Shown piece by piece: positions 12,335 through 23,227 of a stretch of DNA of 64,000 nucleotides (position 1 is its first letter; each line of letters starts with the position of its first letter). The DNA comes from Rutidosis leptorrhynchoides (taxonomy: Eukaryota; Streptophyta; Magnoliopsida; Asterales; Asteraceae): contig NC_092338.1 of NCBI RefSeq assembly GCF_046630445.1, positions 16,096,001 through 16,160,000 on the forward strand, given 5' to 3'. The notes under the pieces are model-generated. The model was not told the DNA's origin and did no database searches. It saw only the letters and a list, made by a program, of their open reading frames with translations. The translations under genes and the position numbers were made by a program.

Positions 12335-13656
12335 ATGCAAGTTATGCAGATCAACAGCAACAAATGTTTGTTGGTTCTTATGCTTGTTTTAGCATTTGGT
12401 ATAGCCCAGATTTTCGGAGATACTGTTACTTGTTACGATCGTAAAAGCAAATGCTTTTTAAAACGGATACAATGCCCGAAAGAATGCCCAAAAACGACTC
12501 CTACTGACCCGAAATATAAAGCTTGTTATCTTGACTGTGCTTCCCCCATCTGCAAAGCTCAATGCAAAAGTAAGCATTTTTTTACTCATTCGTTTTTTCT
12601 GTAAAGGTAACAAAACGGGCAGGTCACAAGCCACATACAGCTCATGGGTCAAAACATGTAATTCTATTTCAGTACCCATTGTTCTGTTCTAAGAACTCAC
12701 ATTATAAATGAAATATAAATATCACTAGGGCATTGTAAGCATCTGAACATGAGTAAGACAAGTTTTGAGCTTTTTAACTAATTCGACTCGTTTCACTCGT
12801 TTTCAAACTGGTAGAATATGAAAGAAGTAGACAAGTTTGAAAACGAGTCAAACGGGTCGAATTAGTTAAATAGCTCAAAACTTGTCTACTTCTGTCACAT
12901 CTTTATTATGGTCCATAATATAATTAACTTCTTCTGTTGATGACAGACAGGAAACCAAACTGCAATGGACGAGGAGCAGCATGCTTGGACCCACGTTTCG
13001 TTGGTGGAGACAACGTTGTCTTCTACTTTCATGGAAAACGTAACGAGCACTTCACTTTGGTGTCGGATGAAAACCTGCAAATCAATGCAAGATTTATCGG
13101 GCTAAGGCCCATGGGCCGAACCAGAGACTACACATGGATCCAAGCACTAGGAATCCTTTTCAATTCCCATTCATTCACAGTAGAAACAATCAAATCCGCT
13201 AAATGGGACAGCGAAATCGACCACCTTAAATTCTCTTACAAAGGAGAAGATCTAGTAATAAACGAAGGGTATCGGGCCAATTGGGAGTCCGTAAACGGTG
13301 ACATAAAAATTGAAAGAATTTCTGAAAAAAATAGTGTTTTAATCACTCTTCGTGAAGTTGCAGAAATTTCGATTAATGTGGTGCCTGTTACTAAAGAAGA
13401 TGATCGAATCCATAACTATCGTATACCTAAAGACGATTGTTTTGCCCATTTGGAGGTGCAATTTAACTTCTATGGGTTGTCGTCACACGTAGAAGGGTTG
13501 CTTGGAAGAACTTATCAGCCTGATTTCAAGAATCCGGCTAAACAAGGTGTTGCAATGCCGGTTGTGGGTGGTGAAGATAAGTATCGAACTGAGTCTTTAC
13601 TATCTTCCGAATGCAACTCTTGTATTTTCGCTAAATCTGAAAGCTATGTGATGTAA
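12335..13656 (+). CDS. Secreted root-cap family protein (Root_cap / LEA-related), 2 exons
   Basis: Exons 12335-12569 and 12947-13656 join across a GT-AG intron (AAC codon split 1+2) to give 314 residues. Residues 10-30 (CLLVLMLVLAFGIAQIFG) form a clear signal peptide. Next is a Cys-rich segment with repeated CX3C spacing (CPKECPK, CYLDCASPICKAQC), which probably forms disulphides. The long second part matches the plant root-cap family: CLDPRFVGGDNVVFYFHG near the exon 2 start and FNFYGLSSHVEGLLGRTY in the C-terminal Root_cap domain. Family members are expressed in root cap or border cells and are thought to be extracellular; the biochemical role is not established. A second ATG three codons downstream is an alternative start. 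The 377-bp intron contains a strong hairpin. Confidence 0.88.
12757..12886. repeat. Fold-back inverted repeat (53-bp arms) in the root-cap gene intron
   Basis: Left arm 12757-12809 and right arm 12834-12886 are near-perfect reverse complements with a 24-base loop. Both arms carry GACAAGTTTTGAGCT at the outer end and CGTTTTCAAAC at the inner end. It looks like a small fold-back MITE; no target duplication was identified. Confidence 0.85.
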
Positions 13657-13734
13657 TGACTACCTAATTGTGGATCGAACCATGAAGTAAACATAACTAA
13701 AAGTATCAATTAGTGTGTAATTCCTGTTGTAATG

Positions 13735-13740
13735 AATAAA
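13735..13740 (+). terminator. Poly(A) signal of the root-cap gene
   Basis: AATAAA about 80 bases after the stop codon of the root-cap gene. The region from here to 15038 is AT-rich intergenic DNA with no feature I can support. Confidence 0.5.
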
Positions 13741-15038
13741 AAGATGTCTTAAACATATGCTTAAATGATGTTACTTAGTGATATTTGATTTATCTATACT
13801 TGAAATGATGTAACTTCATAGCAAATGGTTCTTGAAAACAAGACATTGTAGTAGAGTTACATTTGCAAGTTATATACATCAAAAAAATTGCAACTGCTGG
13901 TTTCTTTAATTATCTGGGTACTTCAATTTGAATCCAAATGTATTTGGGAAAAGGTTTGACTCGCTAAACAATTTGTTTCCAGATGTAATGTAGAAATCTT
14001 CGAATTAACATTTTTAGAATGATATTCTAGCTACAAAACAACTTCATTCATATGAGAAATCAACGGTTTTGCATATTAGCTATATATGGTTAATTTTACC
14101 CCATGGTTAATTTTACCGCATTTAAGTATTTAAGCTAGAATAAAAAATTTAATAACTCAAAAGTTACTATGAGTTAATACTTATATTAAATTTGGGTAAA
14201 TCAATTTAAAAAATAATATTTATACATTTTAATTTATTAAACATAGTTAAAAGTTTTCACAACAAATTTAGTGACATGGTTGGGATTCTGCGCATCATAA
14301 AAACGTAACTGTTTTTAAAAGGTGTCATAGTTTACGAATGTATTCGACTTTACAATTTTTATTACCTTTTTTATGTATGCTCATTTATAGAGTATATATG
14401 ATACGTAGTATATGATAATATTGAAATATTTTTGAATATTAACATCTACGTTTAGTACTTATTAATTCAACCAATATTTACTACTTGTACTACTTTTTAT
14501 ATATATTTCAAACAAATCTTATGTGTAAGAATTACAAGTTCATTCAATTAAATTTTAACATGTGCTAAAGGGTCAAAAATTAGCAAAACTTTTTTTTTTT
14601 ATTAACGTAACGGTAGAGCTTACAAAAGCTACGTTAATTTATATAGCTAAAAACATATAAATAAGTAAATAACATAAAATATAGTTAAATCTTGAATACA
14701 ATATATAGGAAGTTTGGAAGTAAATGCATTTTTTAATATTAAAATACACTAGCAGAGGATAAATAAAATATAAACCCTTAACATTACAATGGAATAAACA
14801 GTGAGGAAGATGTAACATTTAATACAACTTGCTTAAATACTTCCAATTTGCTACACAAATATTTATTTCACATCATGAGGGTAGGTTAGAATTTGATAAC
14901 AAGCATTCAAGACTTATAAATGCATGCTGTTTTAATTTACCAAACAAAAACACAACACAACATTAGCTACAACAACATGAATGGCTGTCGATGATGATGA
15001 TGATGTATGAATGTATCATGTACGGACGTATATGATGA

Positions 15039-15245
15039 TCATGGATAAGTTTTAAGAGTGGCACCACAAAAAGTGCAAAGAATGGCCTTGTTAGATCTCC
15101 AATAAAATGGGATGTAGCAAAATCTTGTTTTAGTTACGATATCAGCGACACTGGCTCCTCGTCTGCATCGTGAACACGATCCTGCTACCGGCTTCGTCTT
15201 CTTCACAATTCGTTTTTGATCTAATAGAAAGCAAAAAAGCACCAT
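15039..15245 (-). CDS. Small zinc-ribbon protein (zinc-ribbon 15-like), 68 residues
   Basis: A single-exon frame starting at ATG 15245. It has two zinc-ligand pairs: CSRC (residues ~24-27) and CTFC (~57-60). Between them is a hydrophobic/aromatic strand region (TRFCYIPFYWRSNKAIL). This arrangement and size match a family of very small plant proteins with a zinc-ribbon fold, sometimes mis-annotated as methionyl-tRNA synthetase. No enzyme domain is present and function is unknown. It stands alone between the root-cap gene and the GID8-like gene. The assignment is from remembered family members. Confidence 0.72.
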   Translation of the reverse strand: MVLFCFLLDQKRIVKKTKPVAGSCSRCRRGASVADIVTKTRFCYIPFYWRSNKAILCTFCGATLKTYP

Positions 15246-15786
15246 AAACGGAGTATATGTATTTCTAGTTCCGTATATTTGAAATTATAAAATAAAATAT
15301 AAATACTCCTCCGTATATATATTATATAGAGAGAGATATATAAGGTGAGAAAAAGTGGTTGGAGATGAATCAAGTTAAGAAAAGAAGATGCGTTATGACG
15401 TTGCCTAGAAAGTTTTGTGAACCATATAGGACACAGTCACGTCTTTATATAATTTTAATTTTTAATTATAAACCAAGTGTGTGATTACTAGGCTTTCAAT
15501 GTTATCTATGTCAACGAACCATCTAATTAGCCCATTTAGTTAGTATTCACATTTTAGCCAACTTAGGATTGCCCAAGGCCCAATGTATTTGCTCACTTTA
15601 TGAAACGTAATCTGTAACTTCTTAAACAAGTGCTCAAACGCAACACTCTTCAAAAAATATTCATGAGGCCTAAAAATGACCCAATAGACCATCTATGCAC
15701 AGTTGCTTACATTCCATCAACAAGTGTATTCACTTATTGTTTTCACATCACAAAATTTCTAAAGCAAATTTGTTAACTTTCTAACT

Positions 15787-17441
15787 TCATTCTTGATTTC
15801 CTTCAAAAAGGCTTTCGTAATCCTTGATTGGATTAGAAACTGGTTCAGGGAAGCCACTTTCGAAATTGAAATTCGGTAATTTGTATACTTGATTCAGATA
15901 ACACTCATCCATTCTCAACATCTTCATTGCTCTTTCTACTGCATTACCTGCACAGGTCCATACACGTTGACTTTTCTAGTCAAACAATTACATGTTCAAA
16001 CTCATAATTGGTACTAACTTCTAGCAGAGTTTCACCATTTTGTTTTATTTTCACTCATAATTTTCTAAAAAAGTGTAGATAAATTATTTATACATAAAGC
16101 ATGTTCAATTTTTTGACTTTAAGTCAACACTTAATTCTAAAGAAAAAATATGTTTTTCGAACCTGATTTGCGACCATTGTACGCTTTAATTCCATCAACA
16201 ACGTATGTTGTAATATACGATTTCCTCATCGGATCCAAAAGGTAGGCTACAGGGGATTCAGCATCATCTCCATACAACATTAGAAGCAAAGTTTGACTAC
16301 ATTCTTTCTTGAAATCATCCAGAGCGAATGGTAGACCATCAAAATCGTACCACACGATAAATTTGCGTGAATAGTTCAGAGCAGCTGCATATTCACGTTT
16401 GCGACACAACTCAATCATCTTTTGCTGCTCCAAATAGAATTTTAGTCGTGGCCAGTAAAAAAAGTAAACCTGCACCCGAATCATGAACAATAAGCTAATC
16501 AATAAAAAAAACAAACATTAAGTGAAATTTATATTTAAAAAAAAAAAGAATCAAATAATGTGCTGTTACTGTGGTTTGTGTTTTGTTGATGAAACTAATG
16601 GCTTCATCAAATTGATCTTTCATGATAAGATTTCTCACTGTCTTCTGTGTCTCGACAATGGAAAGATCAGTTCCAACTACATGTTTTCAAAGATTGATGT
16701 TATTAACAGTAATGAGACTTCGAATATGAAAAAACTTTAGAGAAAAAAATGGATCAAGAATGGTACGTGGGCAGCCTGATTCTGCGTGAAATGCTTGAGC
16801 AACCGTTGAAAGTTCTTTGCCTATAAAAAAATCCATAACTAACATATTCATGTCTTCACATGTGAATACTATCTTTTTAAGAAATCTGTTCCAATCGTCC
16901 TCCGATATTTCTATCATTACTTGTGGCTCAACATGTTCATTTTCTGACTCAGTTGATAGTTCATCTTCTGATTCTGTCTGTTGGTCATCTTCTGAGTCAG
17001 ATTCAGTTGCATCAGGATCACCATTGACAACATGTGGTTGTTCATTTCCTGCTCCATTTTCAAAATGCACCTGCACAAGAATCTTGGTTTTTTCAGCATT
17101 ACAACAATAGATTACAAGAAATTGATAAATCTGAATGTTATTACTCAAAAAGAATGGATTTTTTGGATTCTGAAGAGTAAATAAACTAAAAAAAAGAAGA
17201 TTATATATTCAATGTAAATAGACTAGTTGATCAATTGATGAAAAGAGGGTTTCTGGTAATCGATCGATTTCAAGAAATTGTTGAAATTAAATGTTAAATG
17301 AAACCAATAAATCACTAGATAATGATACAAACAGAGAGATTATTAAAGAAATTAACAAAAATCAGTGATATACCAACTAAGAGATTTAATATGAAAATTG
17401 AAAATGGAATGACGTACCTCTCCGCCTTCTGGTACCTCCAT
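15787..17441 (-). CDS. GID8-like protein with LisH, CTLH and CRA regions, 5 exons
   Basis: Minus-strand exons 17418-17441, 16767-17070, 16570-16676, 16163-16469 and 15787-15947 all have GT-AG borders and agreeing phases, giving 300 residues. After an 8-residue first exon comes an acidic Asp/Glu/Ser-rich stretch (residues ~20-55), then ISEDDWNRFL and EDMNMLVMDFF...AFHAESG, a LisH-like segment as in GID8/TWA1. IVETQKTVRNLIMKDQFDEAISFINK is CTLH-like, and YWPRLKFYLEQQKMIELCRKREYAAALNYSRKF starts the CRA region. GID8 is a scaffold subunit of the CTLH/GID E3 ubiquitin ligase. This protein is longer and diverged from canonical plant GID8 (about 240 residues, no acidic extension), so it may be a paralogue with another partner. 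The exon model is from sequence; function is inference. Confidence 0.75.
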
Positions 17442-18142
17442 TGTTTAGTTCTTGAAAGTTGAATTGGTTTTGAATGTTACAATGCAGTTGAAAAGGGTTA
17501 TTATTGATGAATTCCAAATCGAAAAGATGAATATAGAAAGACTTGTTGAAATTGCCTTCTTTAAAAAAGAATAGAGAAAGAGCTGTTTGGTTTGTATGTA
17601 TTTAAGAAAAAAAAAAAGAATTAAAGGAAGAAGGGTTTTATTTTAGGGATGAAGGAATGTTTATCTGTGAATTCATTTGAAAAGATGAATACAGAAAGAG
17701 GTGCTTCTTATTTTAGCGGGTAAATCTGTTAATAAATTTGAAGTAAGCCGGTTTTCTGTTACAGAACGAACAGTGATAACTTCAAACTATACCCCTGTAC
17801 TTATAGATATTTACAGTTTCACCCCTGAAGATTATATTCACGCTTCTTCTTCTTATTAAAAAACCGTTATTTACAATGTTAATTTCTTAGTCTTGGGAAA
17901 TGTTGGCTTCAAAAAATCGTCTAATCTATGTGATAATAACACCTTCTATTAAGTTAATAGAAAAACAAACAAAGAAATATAACTAAATATAGTTACGTAT
18001 TTCTAGCTCTCTCATCAAGAACTAGTTTTAAACAATATATAACTAATGTGTTAATTAAGTTCACCATTTATCATAATTAACTTAATTAAATTTTTCAGCT
18101 ACTAAATCAACACAATGTTATAATTAACTCATGAGTAAATAC
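17442..18142. other. Upstream region of the GID8-like gene
   Basis: AT-rich DNA that should hold the 5' UTR and promoter of the minus-strand GID8-like gene. No clear TATA box or repeat was singled out. Confidence 0.4.
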
Positions 18143-18401
18143 TACTCCATTCGTGTCATTTTAAATATCCACTAACAACGATTAAACAACTTATTAAAAA
18201 TACAAGACACCCAATTAGAAATGTCACAAAATTCAGTGTTCTTTCGATTTCTTCAAGCAAAGCTCTTCGCAATTCGAACCTTGTCAATTAACTTATGGAG
18301 ATCGAGTTCTCAATACCAGTCCAAGTGAGAATGTTAAATTATTTATTAAAAAAAACATATAAATACTAAGGTGAACATTTAGTTTGGGGGTAGAGGGAGT
18401 A
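18143..18401. mobile_element. Possible Stowaway (Tc1/Mariner-type) MITE
   Basis: Left end TACTCCATTCGTGTCATTTT and right end GGGGTAGAGGGAGTA resemble the Stowaway terminus (TACTCCCTCCGTCCC) in inverted orientation, with TA at both edges. It is about 259 bp and AT-rich with no coding. The termini are diverged, so the call is tentative. Confidence 0.45.
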
Positions 18402-18821
18402 CATGTCATAACTATCATACTTAATTTGTTCAAGTAAAAGATACAACCAAACAAACAAAATGTATAGTCATCAAAACAACGGACATTTGGGAACTACGTT
18501 ACACCCATAACGATGAGTCCTGTGACGAACCCATCATAAGGTTAGTACCTATAGTGTTAAAACCATGGCAGAAACAAATTTAACAAGACGATCCATATGG
18601 CGTAGCCACAGAGTAACCTAGACAATTTGACTGTAAGCGGTTGATCCATATTGCAAGACCTAATTATTAATATTTATCAACTAAAAAAATTTGAACACAA
18701 CATCTCGAGCTATATCGTACAAAATAATAAATGAATTAATGAATGAGTTACGAACATGTAATAGTTATCAACCAAAACAATGGCTTAATACTAGATGATA
18801 ATTACAAGTTAAACACATATC

Positions 18822-19121
18822 TTAAGCAGCAGATATGGACATAACCGATAGGCGGCTAGGAGTTGGTAGGAAATCAAACCACCGTCGGCTAAACTTACGG
18901 CCAGGTGGCGTCAACGCTCTCCTGATTATCTCTTTACTAGCACACCGCTTTCTAGGGAGCGTTTTACGATTACTGTTTCTTCTAACCAACGATGAATTCA
19001 GCCGGCGAGGCGTTGGCGATGGTGAAGGTGAATCGTTGACCAAACCGCCAGAAATCATTGACCGTTTGATCCGAGATACGTTTTCAAAGATGGCCATATT
19101 CATTTGTATTATTTTTTTCAA
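18822..19121 (-). CDS. Hypothetical small basic Ser/Pro/Arg-rich protein
   Basis: An open frame of up to 99 residues; the more likely start is one of the internal ATGs (MNMAIFENVSRIKR), giving about 91-93 residues. It is rich in Arg, Ser and Pro (SPSPSPTPRR, RRNSNRKTLPRKR), with a C-terminal block ALTPPGRKFSRRWFDFLPTP. It has no signal peptide, membrane segment or domain that I recognise. Composition is far less AT-rich than the flanks and the Pro/Arg blocks look selected, which is why it is listed. It could be a nuclear or disordered regulatory peptide, or a chance frame. Confidence 0.42.
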   Translation of the reverse strand: MKKIIQMNMAIFENVSRIKRSMISGGLVNDSPSPSPTPRRLNSSLVRRNSNRKTLPRKRCASKEIIRRALTPPGRKFSRRWFDFLPTPSRLSVMSISAA

Positions 19122-19516
19122 TGATGATAAAATGAATTGAAAAGTTTTTTTTTTTTATAAGTGATCTTGCCTTTTAACTCAAAAGTGAGTTATATATTTG
19201 GCAATTGCATATGAGTGGACATTTTGACTTGTTCAAATATATTTGAGTTTTGACTATGCTTATTTTTGAGAGAGAGAGACAAAAATGCTTATTTCAGTAA
19301 ATTGCTCTATTTTTTGGCTTTGGAGAAATTAGCCGTTTATTTTTGAGTTTTGACGTACTAGAAACGTTATGTTGTCGGTTTTGGACCGTTAAAAGAATAT
19401 GGTGGACGATAGCCGTTTATTTAATAGCAATGAAATTTTTATGCCGACGTTAATTATCAACTTGTAATTATTTGAACATCCAATTATTTATAGGACTATT
19501 CAAATGGCAACATTTA

Positions 19517-21383
19517 GACCATTTTTAACCCTGCAGAGCGTGTTGGCGTGTTGCTGGATGGAGGTGGAGTGCTTGATGAGCGTGCTTCCAGACTGTTATG
19601 TAATGGGTAGGGTGTTGCTGGGTAGGAGTGGGGTATTTTTTATTTCTTTTTCATTTTTCATGTATTTAATTTATTTTGTTTAATTAATTATATTATTATT
19701 TTGAAATTATAATTACAAATTAATTTAATAAAACACACTAAAATTAATAATAAAAATACGATTACTTAAAAAAGCCCTAAAAATAGAAAATTACAATAAA
19801 TAAAAAGACGACCTAAACTTACTTTATTTTTTAAAAAAGTCCTAAAATTTAAACAACTACTCGTCGTCTTCATCCGACAACTGAATTAAGTCTCCGTACT
19901 CTTGGAGCAACTTCTTCTTCATCTTCATGCAACGGTTTCTCTCTTTCAGGTTCGCGATGTTATTAATGTCCAAGTTCGACAGAAATTTTGTGGCTTCGAG
20001 TGCGACTTTCATACGTTCCGCTTTATTGCGCCCATTTGTTGAAGCCTTTTCTGTGCAACTTCGGACTTGTATTCGTTAAGTTGTTCACATAACTCTTCAA
20101 ACTTTGAAGAGTTTGTTAACCGAGAGCTTTGCGTCGCGTTGGAAGATGCAGAAGTCCTAGCCGCCTTCTTTGCTCGATTCCTTCCCATGTGCCTTTCAAT
20201 CAGATCATCACCTAAAAGCACGTTATTAGGACGATCATCTGCGATATCAATCGTGTGCACCGCGACCTCCTCGTCATCCTCATCACGCAAACCTCCATAA
20301 ACTGCTCCACCAACCGGAGCAGGCGCAATCCACTTTGGTTTGTCTTTTAAAAATTCTCAAGCATCTTTAAACGCCCACGACTTCATCTCATTAGTACAAT
20401 ACGCCTTTACCGCATCCTCGTAAAAGCATTGTTTGGTTTTCCCACTACGCCTTGGATTGCGTTTTCCGCCTCATAATAACCTTGAAAAGCTTTACACCCC
20501 TTGTCCACATAACGCCATTTCCCCGATAATGCATCTTCATTTTGATACCATTCGTGCTCGTTATTGTTGAATTTGTTCATTACAGTGTGCCACAAAGATT
20601 GCGATTTTTGAGAGTTTTCGACAATCGGATTTTCGAACTCATCAAGCCAACATCTCGCCAACCAAACCTCTTCGGCCGATGTCCAAACTCTTTTTTGGAT
20701 TGTTTCCCGTACCTTATCTATGGCTTTTCGTTGGTGTTTTCTTCTCCTCACTCCACCGGGTTGTTCGGGCTCAACTTTGGGTTGAGTTTGTGGTTGAGTT
20801 TCTGGTTGAGTTTGAGAGTTAAGTTGTGAGAGTTGTTTCGGGCTAAGACCGAGCTCTCTTTGAATCTCTTTTTATTTTTGGATTTGTTGTAATCTTTGGA
20901 TTTGTTTCTCAAGTTCTTGTTGGCTCATATTAAACGAGCAAGTAATATAGTTGGCAAAATCAAGAGAAGAAGGTCGAGATGAAGATGATGAGCCCGGAGT
21001 AGTCGGTTCACTGGTGACGGTCATAATATTGTTATAAATCGACCACTCATTCGGATGAGACATTGTTTGTGTTTGATTTTGATGAAGTGTTTTTGAGTTG
21101 TGTTTGATTAAAGTGAATATGTGTGTTTAATTTAATATAGTGTATATTTATTTTATGTATATATGTATATATACGGCTAGAAATCAAAACAAAAAAGTCT
21201 CCGTTGCATACATGTGTGGGTGGAGTGAGTACACGTCGGCAATTTGGTTCAAACACGCGTTCATTTGTTGTGTGCTAACTTCCGGCACATGTGCTACAAA
21301 CACCACCAACACGTCGCGCTACCCCGTGTTACGTTGCGTGTTGGTTCCAAAAACCGTGCAACATTGATGCGTTAGAGACGGTC
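19517..21383. mobile_element. Non-autonomous PIF/Harbinger-type DNA transposon carrying ORF1 only
   Basis: Flanked by TTA (19514-19516 and 21384-21386) with short inverted ends (GACCATTTTTAACC / GAGACGGTC). It is 1.87 kb. The minus strand carries the Myb/SANT-like ORF1 typical of PIF/Harbinger elements, but no DDE transposase. Its left end matches the MITE at 10891-11245. Confidence 0.75.
19857..21063 (-). pseudogene. Harbinger ORF1 (Myb/SANT-like DNA-binding protein), broken
   Basis: From ATG 21063 the frame reads MSHPNEWSIYN..., a Gln-rich linker, then WTSAEEVWLARCWLDEF...SLWHTVMNKFN, a trihelix/SANT-like DNA-binding domain found in PIF/Harbinger ORF1 proteins (often annotated as glutathione S-transferase T3-like). 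A coiled-coil Lys/Glu-rich tail ends LIQLSDEDDE with TAG at 19857-19859. It is interrupted by a stop near 20873, a one-base frameshift near 20420 and a further stop near 20350. In active relatives ORF1 works with the transposase in DNA binding and nuclear import; here it is most likely non-functional. Confidence 0.7.
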
Positions 21384-21655
21384 TTATAGTTCTTGTTGAA
21401 ATGTTACAAAACCATTTTGTTAAAGGTGATAAAAACTTTTGTAGATTATGTATTAAAGTAAATGTTTTCAAGCAAATCTTACTAGCTTATAATTTCATAA
21501 AAATATTTAAAGTCAAATTTTCAAAAGAAAGAACTTGAAAAGTTAAACAAGACATTTATTATCAGACGGGGGAATATAGGTTATTTCAAAAAACAAAAAT
21601 CAAAGTTATATCAATAAAAACATAAAGAATATACCATTAGAGTTATATACCGTAA

Positions 21656-21945
21656 ATCATTGAGTTGTAGCTCAACTGATAGTGGTTTGCATCTCTTAGC
21701 GAGAGGTCATGAGTTTCGACTCCGCTGGGCTGCAACAATGCACTCAATGTATCCCTGACCAGAAGTATTCACCCAGGTCGCCTTTCGCTTAGTGCAGGGG
21801 CAACGGGGAGGTGGTTTTGGTGACCATGCCCTCGGATTGGTCCGAGTTTCCTCCAGAACAGTAGTTGGGATGCAACTACATGAGATGAACGTGTGGGTGG
21901 TTTAGTCCCCATGGGTGATCCCAAACTGATGTCCAAAGAAAAGAA
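21656..21945 (+). repeat. tRNA-derived SINE with target-site duplication
   Basis: A-box TAGCTCAACTGATAGTGG near 21668 and B-box GAGTTTCGACTCC near 21712, as in a tRNA head. The body of about 200 bp ends GTCCAAAGAAAAG. It is flanked by a 13-bp direct repeat TTATATACYGTAA (21643-21655 and 21946-21958, one mismatch), which fits target-primed insertion. Length is about 290 bp. Confidence 0.82.
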
Positions 21946-22329
21946 TTATATACTGTAATAGCTAACCAATAATCTTGCATTTTGTTAAAGATCTATTAAA
22001 AATTATTACTATCACTTTATTCAATTTGTTAATTAAAATATTGCATTCTGCAAATAGATTATAATCATTTAGTAATCTATGGGAACCTCGGCTTCAAACT
22101 AACTACTTAGGAATATACACAAGCTACATGTTGTCTGACAGAGTAAACCTAAACTTTTTAAAAGAGGTTCAATGGGTTTCTCTAAAACCTAAATGGGTCT
22201 TAGGCAAATAAAAAGGAATCGAATCTAAATACATAAAGTCTAATAATTGAGAGGTGTCCAACAGGTCTTGTATATGGGTCCAACGGGTATTGCATATTGA
22301 TAACACTGGTCGAGCTGTGTAATTTTTAA

Positions 22330-22960
22330 TTTTTTAATTTTAAGATTAAGATTCATGTTTCAGTTCTCACTTTCGGGTTTCATGTTTTTATGTTCATGTT
22401 TTGTGATTTTAGATTCCAATTTCAGTTTCGCGTTTCAGTTTTCATTTCGCGATTCATATTTCAATTTCACATCTTAGTTTCCAGTTTTAAATATCGCGTT
22501 CCAGTTTTCAGTTTCACGTTTTAATTTATGTATTTTTTTAACGGCAATATCGGCATCACCAAGAGGGGAAATCACCTTCACGATCATATGCCACCCACAC
22601 ACGCGTTAGGAGGAAACTCAAATCGTAACAACCCTGACAGTACGGTTGAAGGTTGGAAAAACCCTTTCAGTTTTTGGTTCAACGTCTGATTTTTGTGATT
22701 CAATGACAGTTTTCAGTTTCGCCTGTCAGTTTTTAGTTTCGCGTTTGAGTTTTTAGTTTCGCGTTACAGTTTCAGTTTCATTTTTCGTGTGTCAGTTTTT
22801 TGATTCGCATTTGAGTTTTCTATTTCGTGTTTCAGTTTCAACTTTCAGTTTTATGTTTCAATTTATAGTTTTCCATTCTAGTTATTCTTTGATTTTCAAT
22901 TTTTTAGTTTTTAGCTTTCAGATTTGTGTTTCAATTTCAATTTTTAAATATGCTCATTTA
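22330..22960. repeat. Degenerate tandem array of CAGTTT-type units
   Basis: The plus strand repeats variants of TTTCAGTTTCGCG and TTTTCAGTTTCACG with a loose 12-24 base spacing for about 600 bases, interrupted at 22545-22675 by a SINE fragment. It is pyrimidine-rich on this strand. Open frames across it are by-products of the repeat. Confidence 0.7.
22545..22675 (-). repeat. SINE 3' fragment inside the CAGTTT array
   Basis: On the minus strand it carries GGCATATGATCGTGAAGG and ATTTCCCCTCTTGG, as in the 3' part of the SINE at 3063-3375, and ends with a short poly(A). The tRNA-like head is missing. Confidence 0.6.
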
Positions 22961-23227
22961 AATCTGAATTAACTCCGACCCGACTCAATAATTAGGTATA
23001 GTTACATGGAACAAGTCCTTGATATAATATTCGTGTTGTACTGAAGTGAAGTATTTGAATTTAAGACAATAATAAATGTAGCCATTAGGGCTATGTCTAA
23101 AGATTATTAAATTAAAATTTATAAGTGCAATCGAATTAATGTAAAGCATAAATATTCCTTTTTAATATTAGCTTTACTTATATAAATTTGATATAAGTAT
23201 TTATTTATGGCTACTGTGAGGTATAAT

